Shown piece by piece: positions 1 through 8,902 of a stretch of DNA of 64,000 bases (position 1 is the stretch's first letter; every line of letters begins with the position of its first letter). The notes below the pieces were generated by a model, which did not search any database, had not been told where the DNA came from, and saw nothing but the letters and a program-made list of their open reading frames with translations. Where the stretch lies: positions 1-64,000 of the forward strand of contig NZ_JABWDV010000227.1 in NCBI RefSeq assembly GCF_013362995.1, in the 5' to 3' direction. Origin of the DNA: Streptomyces sp. TRM64462. Its GTDB lineage: Bacteria; Actinomycetota; Actinomycetes; Streptomycetales; Streptomycetaceae. The position numbers and the translations under genes were made by a program.

Positions 1-87
1 GGCCGGCCGACTCCGCCCCGGCCCCCCGGCCGGCCGGGCCCGCCCATCGGCGCGGCGCCTGGCGTCGTCCCCGCCCGACCCGGCCCC

Positions 88-2502
88 TCAGGCGGGTGCC
101 TGCTCCCGGTGGTGGCGTTCGGCGGCCGCCGGGACCTGGTCGAAGACCTCGTCCACATGTCCCGGCCGGGTCAGCAGGTACGCCTGGGCCTCGCCCACGT
201 GGAAGTACATGCCGTGCAGCTCCAGCGATCCCTCGGCCAGCCGCCGCGCCACGCACTCGTGGGCCTTCAGGTGCTCCAGCTGCTGCAGCACATTGGTCAG
301 GCACAGCTGCTCCACCGCGTCCGCGGGCAGCCGCCCCGACAGCCGCGCCCAGGCCTGCTCCCCGCTCCGTACCCGTTCGAGGCTCGGCAGGCCGTGCCGT
401 AGCCACCGCCCCAGCGGGGTCCGCGCGGCTCCCGGCACCGGCGCGGCGTCCGGCGGGTTCTGCAACAGGGCCTGCATGGCGCCGCACCCCGAGTGCCCGC
501 ACACCGTGATGGACCGTACGCGCAGCACCTCCACGGCGTACTCGATCGCCGCGGCCACCGAGTCGTCCCCGCTCTCCTCGCCGGGCAGCGGCACCAGATT
601 GCCCACGTTCCGCACCGTGAACAGGTCGCCCGGCCCGCTGGCCGTGATCATGCTGGTGACCAGCCGGGAGTCGGCGCAGGTCAGGAAGAGCTGCGACGGC
701 CGCTGCCCCTCACGGGCGAGCCGGGCGAGCTCGTCCCGTACGAGCGGTGCCGTGTTCCGCTGGAACGAGCTGAGTCCGCTGGCGAGCTGATGCCCCGTCG
801 TCCGCTCCCGCGCGGGCGGATGCTCGCCGCAGTGGTGGTTGCGCCAGGGCGTCCAAGGCCGGCAGCAGCTGTGCGCCCCGGAGGCGGGTTCGGCGATGCG
901 GGTGCCGGAGCGCCCGGTCATCTGCACCTGGCCGCCGTGCGCCACATGGGACATCTGCCAGTCGTGCAGTGTCTCGTACGCGGCGTGGTCCATGAACGAG
1001 CCGTCCAGCTCGATCACCACCCGTGCGTCCCCCGGGATCTGGTGCAGCGTCCGGCTCAGCCGCGGCACGGCCAGGAACGTCAGCTGTCCGCGCACCCGCA
1101 CGTGCTCGACGCCGTCCTTCCGCTCCCGCGTCATCCGCGTCCGGGCGAGACGGTGGAGGGAGACCGCCGTGGCGACGACGATGCCGACGGCCACGCCCTG
1201 GAGGATCCCGGCCAGGATCACGCCGATGACTGTCGCCGCGTACACAAGCACCTCGCGGTGCCGGGTGACGCTGCGGATGTGCGTGATGCTGACCATCTGG
1301 ATGCCGATCACCATGACGAGCGCGGCCAGCGCCGACAGCGGGATCAGGTCGATCACAGGGACGAGGAGCAGTGCGGCCAGCGCCACCCAGACACCGTGCA
1401 GGATCGTGGAGTTCCGGCTCACCGCGCCCGCCGTCACGTTGGCCACGCTCCGTACCGCGACACCGGCCACTGGAAGGCCCCCCAGCGCGCCGGACGCGAT
1501 GTTCGCGGCCCCCAATCCGGCCAGCTCGCGGTCGAGGTTTGCCCGTGGCACTCGCGGCCCGGGCTCCTTGCGTGCCGCCACCAGCTTGTCGACGGCCAGC
1601 GCCGACAGCAGGGACTGGACACTGGTCACCAGCGTGATGGTGAGGACCCCGGCGGCGATGCCCAGCACGGGGCCCTCCGGAAGACCGGGCAGAGCGTGAC
1701 TGCTCCAGGAGGGCAGGTCGACACGGGGCACGTCCAGGCCGACGACCAGCGCCAGGAGGCTTGCCATCGCCACGGCGGCGAGCGCGGCGGGGACCTTGCC
1801 CGCCAGCCGGCCGCCACGGCCGGGAAGCCGCGGCCAGAACAGCAGCACGGCGATGGTGAGGGCGCTGACGGAAAGGGCGGCCGGGTGCAGGTTCGCCAAC
1901 TGCTGGGGCAGCTCGACGAGGTTGTCGACGACCGCGCTCTGCGGGGTGCCGCCCAGGACGATGTGGAGCTGGGCGAGGGCGATCGTCACGCCGATGCCGG
2001 CCAGCATGCCGTGGACGATCGCGGGGGACACGGCGAGCGCCGAGCGCGCCACGCGCAGGGACGCCAGGGCCAGTTGCGTGAGCCCCGCGAGGACGGTGAT
2101 CGCGCATGTCGTACGCCACCCGTACCGCTGGATCAGTTCGGCCGTCACCACGGTCAACCCGGCCGCTGGGCCGCTCACTTGGAGCGGTGCGCCACCCAGC
2201 CGGCCGACGACGATGCCGCCGACGGCGGCGGCCACCAGACCGGCCTGGAGGGGCGCTCCGGTGGCGAGGGCGATGCCCAGGGAGAGTGGGAGCGCGATGA
2301 GGAAGACGGAGATCGAGGCGGAGAGGTCGGCCCCGGCGATCCGGAAGCGGCGCCGACGGCCCGTCGGCGGACTGTGTTCATGGGGCGGGCAGCCCTTCGG
2401 CAGGGCGCCGTGGCTGTGTGAGGCGGGTGGGGGACCGGGGGGCCGAGAGTGTTCGGCGGTGTGGTCGTCCTTGTTCGGATGAGGGGGGATGCAGGCAGTC
2501 AT
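88..2502 (-). CDS. SulP anion transporter fused to beta-carbonic anhydrase
   Basis: About 804 residues, inner-membrane protein. An N-terminal His/Pro-rich cytosolic stretch is followed by a SulP permease with 10 or more hydrophobic segments, then a short STAS-like region (near VVIELDGSFMDHAAY), then a beta-carbonic anhydrase domain in the last ~210 residues. The zinc and catalytic motifs are visible as CADSR and HSGCGAM. Known for the family: such fusions couple bicarbonate or sulfate movement to CO2/HCO3- interconversion; the substrate here is inferred. I place the start at the ATG of MTACIPPH because an AGAGGAGAC Shine-Dalgarno lies just upstream; a longer open frame runs to 2631 without a good ribosome site. 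It is divergent from the lipoprotein gene at 2776. Confidence 0.9.
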   Translation of the reverse strand: MTACIPPHPNKDDHTAEHSRPPGPPPASHSHGALPKGCPPHEHSPPTGRRRRFRIAGADLSASISVFLIALPLSLGIALATGAPLQAGLVAAAVGGIVVGRLGGAPLQVSGPAAGLTVVTAELIQRYGWRTTCAITVLAGLTQLALASLRVARSALAVSPAIVHGMLAGIGVTIALAQLHIVLGGTPQSAVVDNLVELPQQLANLHPAALSVSALTIAVLLFWPRLPGRGGRLAGKVPAALAAVAMASLLALVVGLDVPRVDLPSWSSHALPGLPEGPVLGIAAGVLTITLVTSVQSLLSALAVDKLVAARKEPGPRVPRANLDRELAGLGAANIASGALGGLPVAGVAVRSVANVTAGAVSRNSTILHGVWVALAALLLVPVIDLIPLSALAALVMVIGIQMVSITHIRSVTRHREVLVYAATVIGVILAGILQGVAVGIVVATAVSLHRLARTRMTRERKDGVEHVRVRGQLTFLAVPRLSRTLHQIPGDARVVIELDGSFMDHAAYETLHDWQMSHVAHGGQVQMTGRSGTRIAEPASGAHSCCRPWTPWRNHHCGEHPPARERTTGHQLASGLSSFQRNTAPLVRDELARLAREGQRPSQLFLTCADSRLVTSMITASGPGDLFTVRNVGNLVPLPGEESGDDSVAAAIEYAVEVLRVRSITVCGHSGCGAMQALLQNPPDAAPVPGAARTPLGRWLRHGLPSLERVRSGEQAWARLSGRLPADAVEQLCLTNVLQQLEHLKAHECVARRLAEGSLELHGMYFHVGEAQAYLLTRPGHVDEVFDQVPAAAERHHREQAPA

Positions 2503-2534
2503 GTTCCCGTCTCCTCTGAGGGTGTGCGGGGCGA

Positions 2535-2564
2535 TGGACGTGCAGAACGGCGCTGGACGTGCAG
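2535..2564. promoter_or_regulatory. Direct repeat upstream of the SulP gene
   Basis: TGGACGTGCAG occurs twice, at 2535-2545 and 2554-2564, 19 bases apart and just upstream of the SulP start, in the AT-richer divergent intergenic region 2503-2775. The spacing of roughly two helical turns suits an operator, but no regulator is identified. The AT-rich stretch 2580-2640 probably holds the divergent promoters; I could not fix a convincing -35/-10 pair. Confidence 0.3.
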
Positions 2565-2775
2565 GACCGTGACTGATGGCTTTGCCAACTCTGAGTAAAT
2601 GAATCGTAATGCAGAGTAAAGAGTTAGGCATTACTTTCGGGGCAAATGGGGCATCGATTCACCCGTAGAGGTGATTAGTCGTTCTATCGCGGCTCGTCGC
2701 ACCGCCCGCTTACCGCTTCTGATGCGACGTTGACGGCGCTCGCACAGCAACGCGGAAGCACAGGAGGGTGGGCCG

Positions 2776-4077
2776 ATGATGGCCGTCAGCAAGAGGATCA
2801 CCGTCGGCGCCGTCGCGGTGGCGCTGATCAGCGGACTGGCCGGGTGCGGGATCTCCGGCGAACCGGGCTCCGGCGCCGGCGCTCCCGGCCCCAAGCAGGC
2901 CGCCGGACCGCCCAAGAGCACCGTCCGCCTCATCGGCGACGGCTCCACCGCCTACACCGGTGCCCAGCCGGGGCTGACCAGGCCTGAGCGGATGAAGCCG
3001 GGTCAGAAGCCGCCACAGTTCGTCGTCTTCTCGTGGGACGGCGCCGGCGAGGACAGCCAGCAGCTCTTCTCCCACTTCCGCAAGGTCGCCAAGAAGTACG
3101 GCGCGACCATGACGTACTTCCTCAGCGGCGTCTACCTGCTGCCGGAAGCCAAGGCGTCCCTCTACCGGCCGCCCGGCCACGCCCCCGGCCGCTCCGACAT
3201 CGGCTTCAACGACACCGAGGGCATCCGTGACACCGTGCGCCAGCTGCGCGGCGCCTGGCTCGAGGGCAACGAGATCGGCACCCACTTCAACGGCCACTTC
3301 TGCGGCCCGGAGCGCGGGGTCGGCACCTGGTCGGTGGAGGACTGGAAGAGCGAGATCGCACAGGCCAAGTCCTTCGTGAAGAGCTGGCGGACGAACTCGG
3401 GACTGGTCAACGAGGAGCCGCTGCCGTTCGACTACGACAAGGAGCTCATCGGCGCGCGGACCCCCTGCCTCGAAGGCCGCGAGAACTTCATGCGGGCCGC
3501 CGCCGAGCTCGGCTGGCGCTACGACACCAGCGGCGTCAACAACCAGGTCTGGCCCGACAAGAAGATGGGCCTGTGGGACCTGTCCATGCAGCTCGTCCCC
3601 ATCCCCGGGCGCAGCTTCGAAACGCTGTCCATGGACTACAACTTCATGGTCAACCAGTCGGGCAAGACCACCCAGGGTGCCCCCTCGATGCACCGGTACT
3701 GGGGCAACCAGATGCGCGACGGGCTGCTGCAGGCCTTCCATCGTTCGTACCAGGGCAACCGGGCGCCGCTGATCATCGGCAACCACTTCCAGTCCTGGAA
3801 CGGCGGCACGTACATGCGCGCCATTGAAGAAACGATTGCTCACGTCTGCGTCCAGACAGATGTGCGCTGTGTGTCGTTCCGGCAGCTCGCCGACTGGCTG
3901 GACGCCCAGGACCCGGCCGTCCTCGCGAAGCTGCGCACCCTGAAGGTCGGCGAGGCCCCGGCCGGAGGCTGGACGGAGTTCCTCGCCGCCCAGCCGCCCG
4001 CCGGATCCACCGCGCAGGGCCCCCAGAAGAGGGCTTCCGGGACGCCCGCCTCTCAGCCGGCCCCTCAGGAGAGCTGA
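2776..4077 (+). CDS. Secreted lipoprotein, polysaccharide-deacetylase-like
   Basis: 433 residues. The N-terminus has a Lys/Arg-positive region, a hydrophobic stretch and a lipobox (LAGC, cysteine near residue 24), so it should be lipid-anchored outside the membrane, followed by a Gly/Pro/Ala linker. The globular part begins VVFSWDGAGED and contains a TMTYFLSG segment and an EIGTHFNGHFC segment. These resemble the core strands and His pair of NodB/CE4-type deacetylases, although the canonical TFDDG motif is not intact. The C-terminal ~50 residues are low complexity. GGAGGG precedes tandem ATG codons at 2776 and 2779. It converges on the ATPase gene, with a 13-base overlap of the 3' ends. The enzymatic role is tentative; the secreted lipoprotein call is firm. 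Confidence 0.7.
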   Translation: MMAVSKRITVGAVAVALISGLAGCGISGEPGSGAGAPGPKQAAGPPKSTVRLIGDGSTAYTGAQPGLTRPERMKPGQKPPQFVVFSWDGAGEDSQQLFSHFRKVAKKYGATMTYFLSGVYLLPEAKASLYRPPGHAPGRSDIGFNDTEGIRDTVRQLRGAWLEGNEIGTHFNGHFCGPERGVGTWSVEDWKSEIAQAKSFVKSWRTNSGLVNEEPLPFDYDKELIGARTPCLEGRENFMRAAAELGWRYDTSGVNNQVWPDKKMGLWDLSMQLVPIPGRSFETLSMDYNFMVNQSGKTTQGAPSMHRYWGNQMRDGLLQAFHRSYQGNRAPLIIGNHFQSWNGGTYMRAIEETIAHVCVQTDVRCVSFRQLADWLDAQDPAVLAKLRTLKVGEAPAGGWTEFLAAQPPAGSTAQGPQKRASGTPASQPAPQES

Positions 4078-5099
4078 GGCACCGCTTCCCGCACTCCGCG
4101 TTCCCGCAGTACGAAGTCGGGGTCGACCTGAGCGGTCAGGTCGGCGCCCGTCTTCGCGTTGCCCCAGCTCTCCGCGTTCCTGAGGTGGAAGTGCACCATC
4201 TGGCGCGTGTAGCGCTCCCAGTCGCGATGCTCGTACGTGGCGTCCACCGCGTCCTTCAACGCCCGCATCGCGCTCAGGTTCTCCGGCTCCAGCGCGGCGA
4301 ACGGGGCGGGGCGTCCCTTCTCGGCGGCCCGCACCCAGTCGGAGTGGCCCACCGTCACCAGCAGGTCCTCACCGACCTCATCGCGCAGGAAGTCCAGGTC
4401 GTCCGGACCCTGGACCTTGTTGCCCACAACGCGGAGGACCACGCCGAAGTCCCGCGCGTACTCCTTGTACTGGCGGTAGACGGAGACGCCTTTGCGGGTC
4501 GGCTCGGCCACCAGGAACGTCATGTCGAAGCGGGTGAACATTCCGGACGCGAACGAGTCCGAACCGGCTGTCATGTCGACGACGACGTATTCGTCCGCGC
4601 CGTCCACGAGGTGGTTCAGGCACAGCTCGACGGCGCCGACCTTCGAGTGGTAGCAGGCCACTCCCAGGTCCGCCTCGGTGAACGGACCGGTCACCATGAG
4701 CCTGATCTCACCGCTGCCGCTGCCGCTGCCCCTGCTGCCGCCGTCGCCGCCGACGTCCAGCGGCAGCGGCCGCGCGCAGGCCGCGTAGACCGGGTTGTCC
4801 TCGCGGATCCGCAGCAGCCGCGAGCCCTCGCCCGGCGGTGTCGTCTTGATCATCGCGTCGGCGGACGGGATACGTGGGTTCGTACCCCGCAGATAGTCCT
4901 TGATGAGCGGCAGGTGGGCGCCCAGGGACGGCAGCGCGGCGGCCTCGTCCTCGTCGAGGCCCAGTGTGGCTCCCAGGTGCTGGTTGATGTCTGCGTCCAC
5001 CGCGACCACGGGTGCGCCGGTGGCCGCGAGATGGCGGATGAAGAGCGAGGACAGCGTCGTTTTGCCGCTCCCGCCCTTCCCAACGAAAGCGATCTTCAT
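4065..5099 (-). CDS. CooC/MinD-type P-loop ATPase
   Basis: 344 residues from ATG 5099 (an in-frame GTG at 5105 is possible). The N-terminus carries a deviant Walker A motif, VGKGGSGKTTL, near residue 8, followed by VVAVDADINQHLG. Later come VVVDMTAGSDSF (Walker B-like) and a base-recognition type VVGNKVQG segment. This is the SIMIBI ATPase family that includes CooC, used in metal-centre maturation, and MinD. A Gly/Ser-rich insert (GGSRGSGSGSG) near residue 130 looks like a loop expansion. It is divergent from the Fic-like gene across a ~100-base gap with two small hairpins. No target enzyme is adjacent, so the client is unknown. Confidence 0.8.
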   Translation of the reverse strand: MKIAFVGKGGSGKTTLSSLFIRHLAATGAPVVAVDADINQHLGATLGLDEDEAAALPSLGAHLPLIKDYLRGTNPRIPSADAMIKTTPPGEGSRLLRIREDNPVYAACARPLPLDVGGDGGSRGSGSGSGEIRLMVTGPFTEADLGVACYHSKVGAVELCLNHLVDGADEYVVVDMTAGSDSFASGMFTRFDMTFLVAEPTRKGVSVYRQYKEYARDFGVVLRVVGNKVQGPDDLDFLRDEVGEDLLVTVGHSDWVRAAEKGRPAPFAALEPENLSAMRALKDAVDATYEHRDWERYTRQMVHFHLRNAESWGNAKTGADLTAQVDPDFVLRERGVREAVPQLS

Positions 5100-5152
5100 G
5101 TTCACCTAGGGTAGTAGTTCGATCGCGCAATGTTGCCATCTCTTATGAGGAA

Positions 5153-5199
5153 CCCCACTCCGGGTGGGGCGGGGATGCGGGGGCGCGTAGCCTCGCTAC
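5153..5199. promoter_or_regulatory. Two small hairpins between divergent genes
   Basis: CCCCAC/GTGGGG (5153-5169) and GTAGC/GCTAC (5187-5199) are perfect short inverted repeats between the ATPase and Fic-like genes. The second ends two bases before the ATG at 5202, where a Shine-Dalgarno would be expected and none is obvious. It may therefore influence initiation, or the true start may be the ATG at 5175. Confidence 0.3.
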
Positions 5200-5201
5200 T
5201 T

Positions 5202-6020
5202 ATGAGTACGCATGCCGCTGACCCGCTGGCCGCGCTGGGTGCGCTGCCGGGTGTGCCCGAAGTCGTGGACTCCGTCCGCAAGGCCGTCGACCGTGTGTAC
5301 GGGCACCGTGTGATGCGGCGCCGCAGCAACGAGATCTCCTCGGAGGCGGCGCTGCGGGGGGCCCGCGGGTCGGCGGCGCTCGCCGGCGCCGACTGGGCAC
5401 TGGAGGAGGTGCGCCGGCGCAGCGACTTCGGAGTCGACGCGGAGGCGCGCACGGTCGGAGCCGCACTGCGGCTGGGCGCCGAGGCGGGGCAACTGCTCTC
5501 CATCTGGCGGCAGTCGCCGCTGCGGGTCCTGGCCCGGCTGCACCTCGTGGCGGCGGGCGACGCCGGTGAGTCGGTGGGGCGTCCGCGGCAGGACGGTGAG
5601 GCGGTCGACGAGCCGCTGATCGAGGCGCCCCTGCCCAGCGCCGACGAGGTCGTGGGCCGGCTGGAGGGGCTGGCGGACCTGATCGTCGCCGGCACGTCCG
5701 CCCCGGCGGTCGTGACGGCGGCCGTCGTGCACGGCGAACTTCTGGCGCTGCGGCCCTTCACCTCGTACAACGGCCTGGTCGCCCGTGCGGCCGAGCGGAT
5801 CGTGCTGATCGGGAGCGGCCTCGACCCGAAGGCCATCTGTCCGTCCGAGGTCGGCCACGCCGAGGTGGGCCGCGCCGCCTACGTCGCGGCGTTCGAGGGC
5901 TACCGCTCCGGTACGCCGGAGGGCATGGCCCGGTGGATCGCGCACTGCGGGCGGGCCGTGGAGCTCGGCGTGCGGGAGTCGACGGCCGTGTGCGAGGCGC
6001 TCCAGCGCGGCGCCGCCTGA
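5202..6020 (+). CDS. Fic-fold-like protein with degenerate active site
   Basis: 272 residues if started at MSTHAAD (ATG 5202); ATG 5175 adds nine residues. The protein is mainly helical. Near residue 185 it has RPFTSYNGLVARAAER, which resembles the Fic signature (HPFxxGNGR), but the His, one Gly and the second Arg are missing. AMP transfer is therefore unlikely. S. coelicolor has a neighbour of the same kind beside the septum/differentiation genes, often labelled oxidoreductase without clear evidence. Soluble, no signal peptide. It is convergent with the HAD phosphatase, with a strong hairpin between. Confidence 0.65.
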   Translation: MSTHAADPLAALGALPGVPEVVDSVRKAVDRVYGHRVMRRRSNEISSEAALRGARGSAALAGADWALEEVRRRSDFGVDAEARTVGAALRLGAEAGQLLSIWRQSPLRVLARLHLVAAGDAGESVGRPRQDGEAVDEPLIEAPLPSADEVVGRLEGLADLIVAGTSAPAVVTAAVVHGELLALRPFTSYNGLVARAAERIVLIGSGLDPKAICPSEVGHAEVGRAAYVAAFEGYRSGTPEGMARWIAHCGRAVELGVRESTAVCEALQRGAA

Positions 6021-6073
6021 CGGACTGCGGGGCAAGGCTCAGGAGGGCTTGCGCCGGGGCCCGGAACGGGGTT

Positions 6074-6101
6074 GCGGCGGTACCGGAATCGGTACCGCCG
6101 C
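6074..6101. terminator. Perfect 12-bp hairpin between convergent genes
   Basis: GCGGCGGTACCG (6074-6085) and CGGTACCGCCGC (6090-6101) form a perfect 12-bp stem with a GAAT loop and no U-tract. It is placed to serve the gene ending at 6020 and, from the other side, the HAD gene ending at 6376. The remaining intergenic sequence (6102-6375) shows no supported gene. Confidence 0.7.
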
Positions 6102-6375
6102 TGGCACGTCCGCCGAGTTACCATGCGTCCTCGATATGTGCCCATCAGGCGGGGAACTCTGCCCTACGCCTGGTGCGGCTGGCCCGTAATCGACGGGTCG
6201 ACGTCGCGTGGGTGCTCAGCTTCCGTGCGGTTCGGTCCGTGTGGCCTTCTTGCTCAACAGGTGATCCTCTCGGATGTCCTCGGTCTCGCGGGCCGTAACT
6301 CCTTTGTACTCCCAACCGCCGGTATCGGAAAGTCCTGGCCTCACTTCTTTACTTTTAGGTTCAAACGGGGGCAAC

Positions 6376-7230
6376 TCAGACTGCTGTTACCGCCTTCGCC
6401 GCGGCCGACTGGCGGCGCCTGCTCGCGTACCAGACGAGGCCGGCGGTCGCCGCGGCCGCGCCCACCGCCGCCGCGGCGACGAGTGCGGGGCGCGGCGGCA
6501 GCCGGAACGAAGGCAGCCGCTGCTTCAGCCGGACTGGACGGTTGAAGACGAGAACCGGCCAGTCCCGCGCCGCCGCCTCACGGCGCAGCGCCCGGTCGGG
6601 GTTGACGGCGTACGGATGCCCGACGGCCTCCAGCATCGGCAGGTCCGTGGCCGAGTCGCTGTACGCGTAGCAGCGCGACAGGTCGTACCCCTCGGACTCG
6701 GCCAGCTCCCGGACCGCCTCCGCCTTGGTGGGCCCGTACGCGTAGTACTCCACCTCGCCGGTGAAGCAGCCGTCGTCGCCGACGACCATCCGGGTGGCCA
6801 CGACGCGGTCCGCGCCCAGGAGTTCGCCGATCGGCTCCACCACTTCGGCGCCCGAGGTGGAGACGATCACCACGTCCCGGCCGGCGGCGTGGTGCTCCTC
6901 GATGAGCGACGCGGCCTCGTCGTAGATGATCGGGTCGATCAGGTCGTGCAGGGTCTCCGCGACCAGCTCCTTGACCTGCTGGACGTTCCAGCCCTTGCAG
7001 AGCCGGGAGAGATACTCGCGCATCCGCTCCATCTGGTCGTGGTCCGCGCCGCCCGCCAGGAAGACGAACTGCGTGTACGCCGTGCGCAGCGCGGCGCGGC
7101 GGTTGATCAGGCCGCCTTGGTAGAAGGACCTGCTGAAGGTCAGCGTCGATGACTTCGCAATGACCGTCTTGTCCAGGTCAAAGAACGCTGCTGTGCGAGG
7201 CAAGGAGTGGTTTTCCACGAGCCCGAGCAT
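6376..7230 (-). CDS. HAD-IB family phosphatase, morphological-differentiation associated
   Basis: 284 residues. Motif I FFDLDKTV is near residue 16, motif II VVIVSTSG (Ser/Thr) near residue 120, and the later acidic motif YAYSDSATDLPML near residue 190. These are the three signatures of the SerB-like HAD-IB subfamily. The C-terminus is a single hydrophobic helix (Ala/Val-rich, about residues 248-268) followed by a basic tail, so the enzyme is probably tail-anchored to the membrane. The position next to ssd and the tad genes matches S. coelicolor SCO3558, annotated as morphological differentiation-associated. The substrate is unknown. Confidence 0.85.
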   Translation of the reverse strand: MLGLVENHSLPRTAAFFDLDKTVIAKSSTLTFSRSFYQGGLINRRAALRTAYTQFVFLAGGADHDQMERMREYLSRLCKGWNVQQVKELVAETLHDLIDPIIYDEAASLIEEHHAAGRDVVIVSTSGAEVVEPIGELLGADRVVATRMVVGDDGCFTGEVEYYAYGPTKAEAVRELAESEGYDLSRCYAYSDSATDLPMLEAVGHPYAVNPDRALRREAAARDWPVLVFNRPVRLKQRLPSFRLPPRPALVAAAAVGAAAATAGLVWYASRRRQSAAAKAVTAV

Positions 7231-7334
7231 AGGTGCCCGCCATTCGGCGTACGCTGAGGCGTGTGGGTTTGCCTGAGAAGGCTCTCGGGTACACCATGGA
7301 AGTCACGGATCGTTCGCGACCGTGCTAACCCGGT

Positions 7335-7400
7335 CCGACTCCTCCCCCCCCGAGTCGGCCGGAGAGACGACCCCCGCTCTCCCCCCCGGCGGGGGTCGTC
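7335..7400. other. Tandem strong hairpins in a 500-base intergenic region
   Basis: The gap 7231-7798 between the divergent HAD and ssd genes has no convincing gene. It contains CCGACTC/GAGTCGG (7335-7358) and a 12-bp stem GACGACCCCCGC/GCGGGGGTCGTC (7366-7400) with a C-rich loop. Two strong hairpins between divergent genes are unexpected for simple terminators. They could end or form a small RNA or leader, or be a protein-binding site. Confidence 0.4.
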
Positions 7401-7575
7401 GCATGTCCAAAGGGGTTTTCGCCCGTCGAGCGCAGGTCGATGCGGACACCCTCACTCCTCTCGTCCACCGGCGGCGACGACGGTCGAGGCCGCCCGGTTC
7501 ATCACTCAGCGTAGTCGATGAGATGCGCTGCGGAAGTCGCTGGTATGGGCGACGGGGATATTCACAAGCGGTGGG

Positions 7576-7584
7576 TTGTCCACA
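7576..7584 (+). promoter_or_regulatory. DnaA-box-like sequence upstream of ssd
   Basis: TTGTCCACA matches the Streptomyces DnaA-box consensus exactly. It is a single box in an AT-richer stretch (7550-7620) that probably also holds the ssd/tad promoter. One box is compatible with chance or with DnaA titration or regulation. Confidence 0.3.
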
Positions 7585-7798
7585 GTTTTTGAGCAAGATC
7601 CACTTTATTTCCGGAACCCCGTCACCGTGATTCCCGACCGCGAAGCCGCAGTGCCGGGAATCGCAGATCTCCCGTCGTGCTGCCGCTGTGCGGACTCGGT
7701 GCCGCCATGGCGCCGAGAGACCAGTGGACATGACGCGTCCCGATACCGCGCGCCGACCGGCGCGTAGGGACGCGGAAGACGGAGAGGGGGCGGAGCCC

Positions 7799-8902
7799 AT
7801 GGCTGGATCCATCACGTCCGACCATGCGCCGGCCGTCGAAGGACAGCGGGCCGAACCGCTGATCGTGACCGAGGACCCGGAGCTGCTGGACGACCTGCTG
7901 CGGCTGTGCGCCGCCGCCGGAGCCCGGCCCGACGTGCACCACACCGTCCCCGACCGAAGAGCGGTCTGGGACGCCGCGCCGCTCGTGCTCGTGGGCGACG
8001 ACGCCGCCGCCCGCTGCCGAGGTGCCGCCCGGCGGCGCGGGGTGCTGCTCGTCGGACGCGACCAGGACGACCCGGACGTCTGGCGATGGGCGGTCGAGAT
8101 CGGCGCCGACTGCGTGCTCCGCCTGCCCGACGCGGAGAGCTGGCTCGTCGACCGGATCGCCGACGTCGTGGAGGGCGTCGGGCGTCAGGCGCTGACCGTC
8201 GGGGTGCTCGGCGGACGCGGCGGGGCGGGCGCCTCGACCCTGGCGTGCGCCCTGGCCGTCAGCGCGGCACGCGGCGGGCGGCGCACGATGCTCGTGGACG
8301 GCGACCCACTCGGAGGCGGCCTCGACGTCCTCCTCGGCGGGGAACGCGCCGAAGGCCTGCGCTGGCCTGATTTCGCCGCTTCCAAGGGGCGTGTCGCCGG
8401 TGCCGCCCTGGAGGAGTCACTGCCCGCGCTGCGCGGGCTGCGGGTGCTCAGCTGGGACCGGGGCGACGCCGTGACGATCCCCCCGGAAGCCATGCGGTCC
8501 GTTCTCGCGGCCGCCCGCAGACGCGGCGGGGTCGTGGTCGTGGACCTCCCGCGCCGTGTCGACGACGCGACCGTCGAGGCGCTCGCCCAGCTGGACCTGG
8601 GCCTGCTGGTCGTACCGGGCGAGCTGCGGGCGGTCGCGGCGGCCAAGCGGGTGGCGGCCACGGCGGCCATGGTCGTCAAGGACCTGCGCGTCGTGGTCCG
8701 TGGCCCGTACGCCGCCGGCATCGACGAGGCCTGGGTGGCGCGCGTCCTGCGGCTCCCACTCGCCGGCGAGCTCCCCGTGGAGCCCCGGCTCCTCGACTCG
8801 CTGGACGACGGCCTGCCGCCGGGTGGCAGCGCCTCAGGGCCACTGGGGCGGTTCTGCGCCGCGTTCTGGGAGCGGGCGCTCGTCGCGGACGGTGCCTCAT
8901 GA
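7799..8902 (+). CDS. ssd: Septum-site-determining protein Ssd (MinD-like, TadZ/CpaE-type)
   Basis: 367 residues from ATG 7799; an in-frame ATG at 7730 would add 23. The N-terminal ~110 residues form a receiver-like region (LIVTEDPELLDDLL, LLVGRDQDD). It is followed by a MinD/ParA-type domain whose P-loop reads GGRGGAGAST: the usual catalytic lysine before Ser/Thr is replaced, as is typical of actinobacterial Ssd proteins. The acidic motifs LVDGDPLGGG and VVVVDLPRR follow. Known role of the family: septum regulation and polar placement of Tad systems. It is the first gene of the tad cluster and overlaps tadA by four bases (ATGA), so the two are translationally coupled. Confidence 0.88.
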   Translation: MAGSITSDHAPAVEGQRAEPLIVTEDPELLDDLLRLCAAAGARPDVHHTVPDRRAVWDAAPLVLVGDDAAARCRGAARRRGVLLVGRDQDDPDVWRWAVEIGADCVLRLPDAESWLVDRIADVVEGVGRQALTVGVLGGRGGAGASTLACALAVSAARGGRRTMLVDGDPLGGGLDVLLGGERAEGLRWPDFAASKGRVAGAALEESLPALRGLRVLSWDRGDAVTIPPEAMRSVLAAARRRGGVVVVDLPRRVDDATVEALAQLDLGLLVVPGELRAVAAAKRVAATAAMVVKDLRVVVRGPYAAGIDEAWVARVLRLPLAGELPVEPRLLDSLDDGLPPGGSASGPLGRFCAAFWERALVADGAS

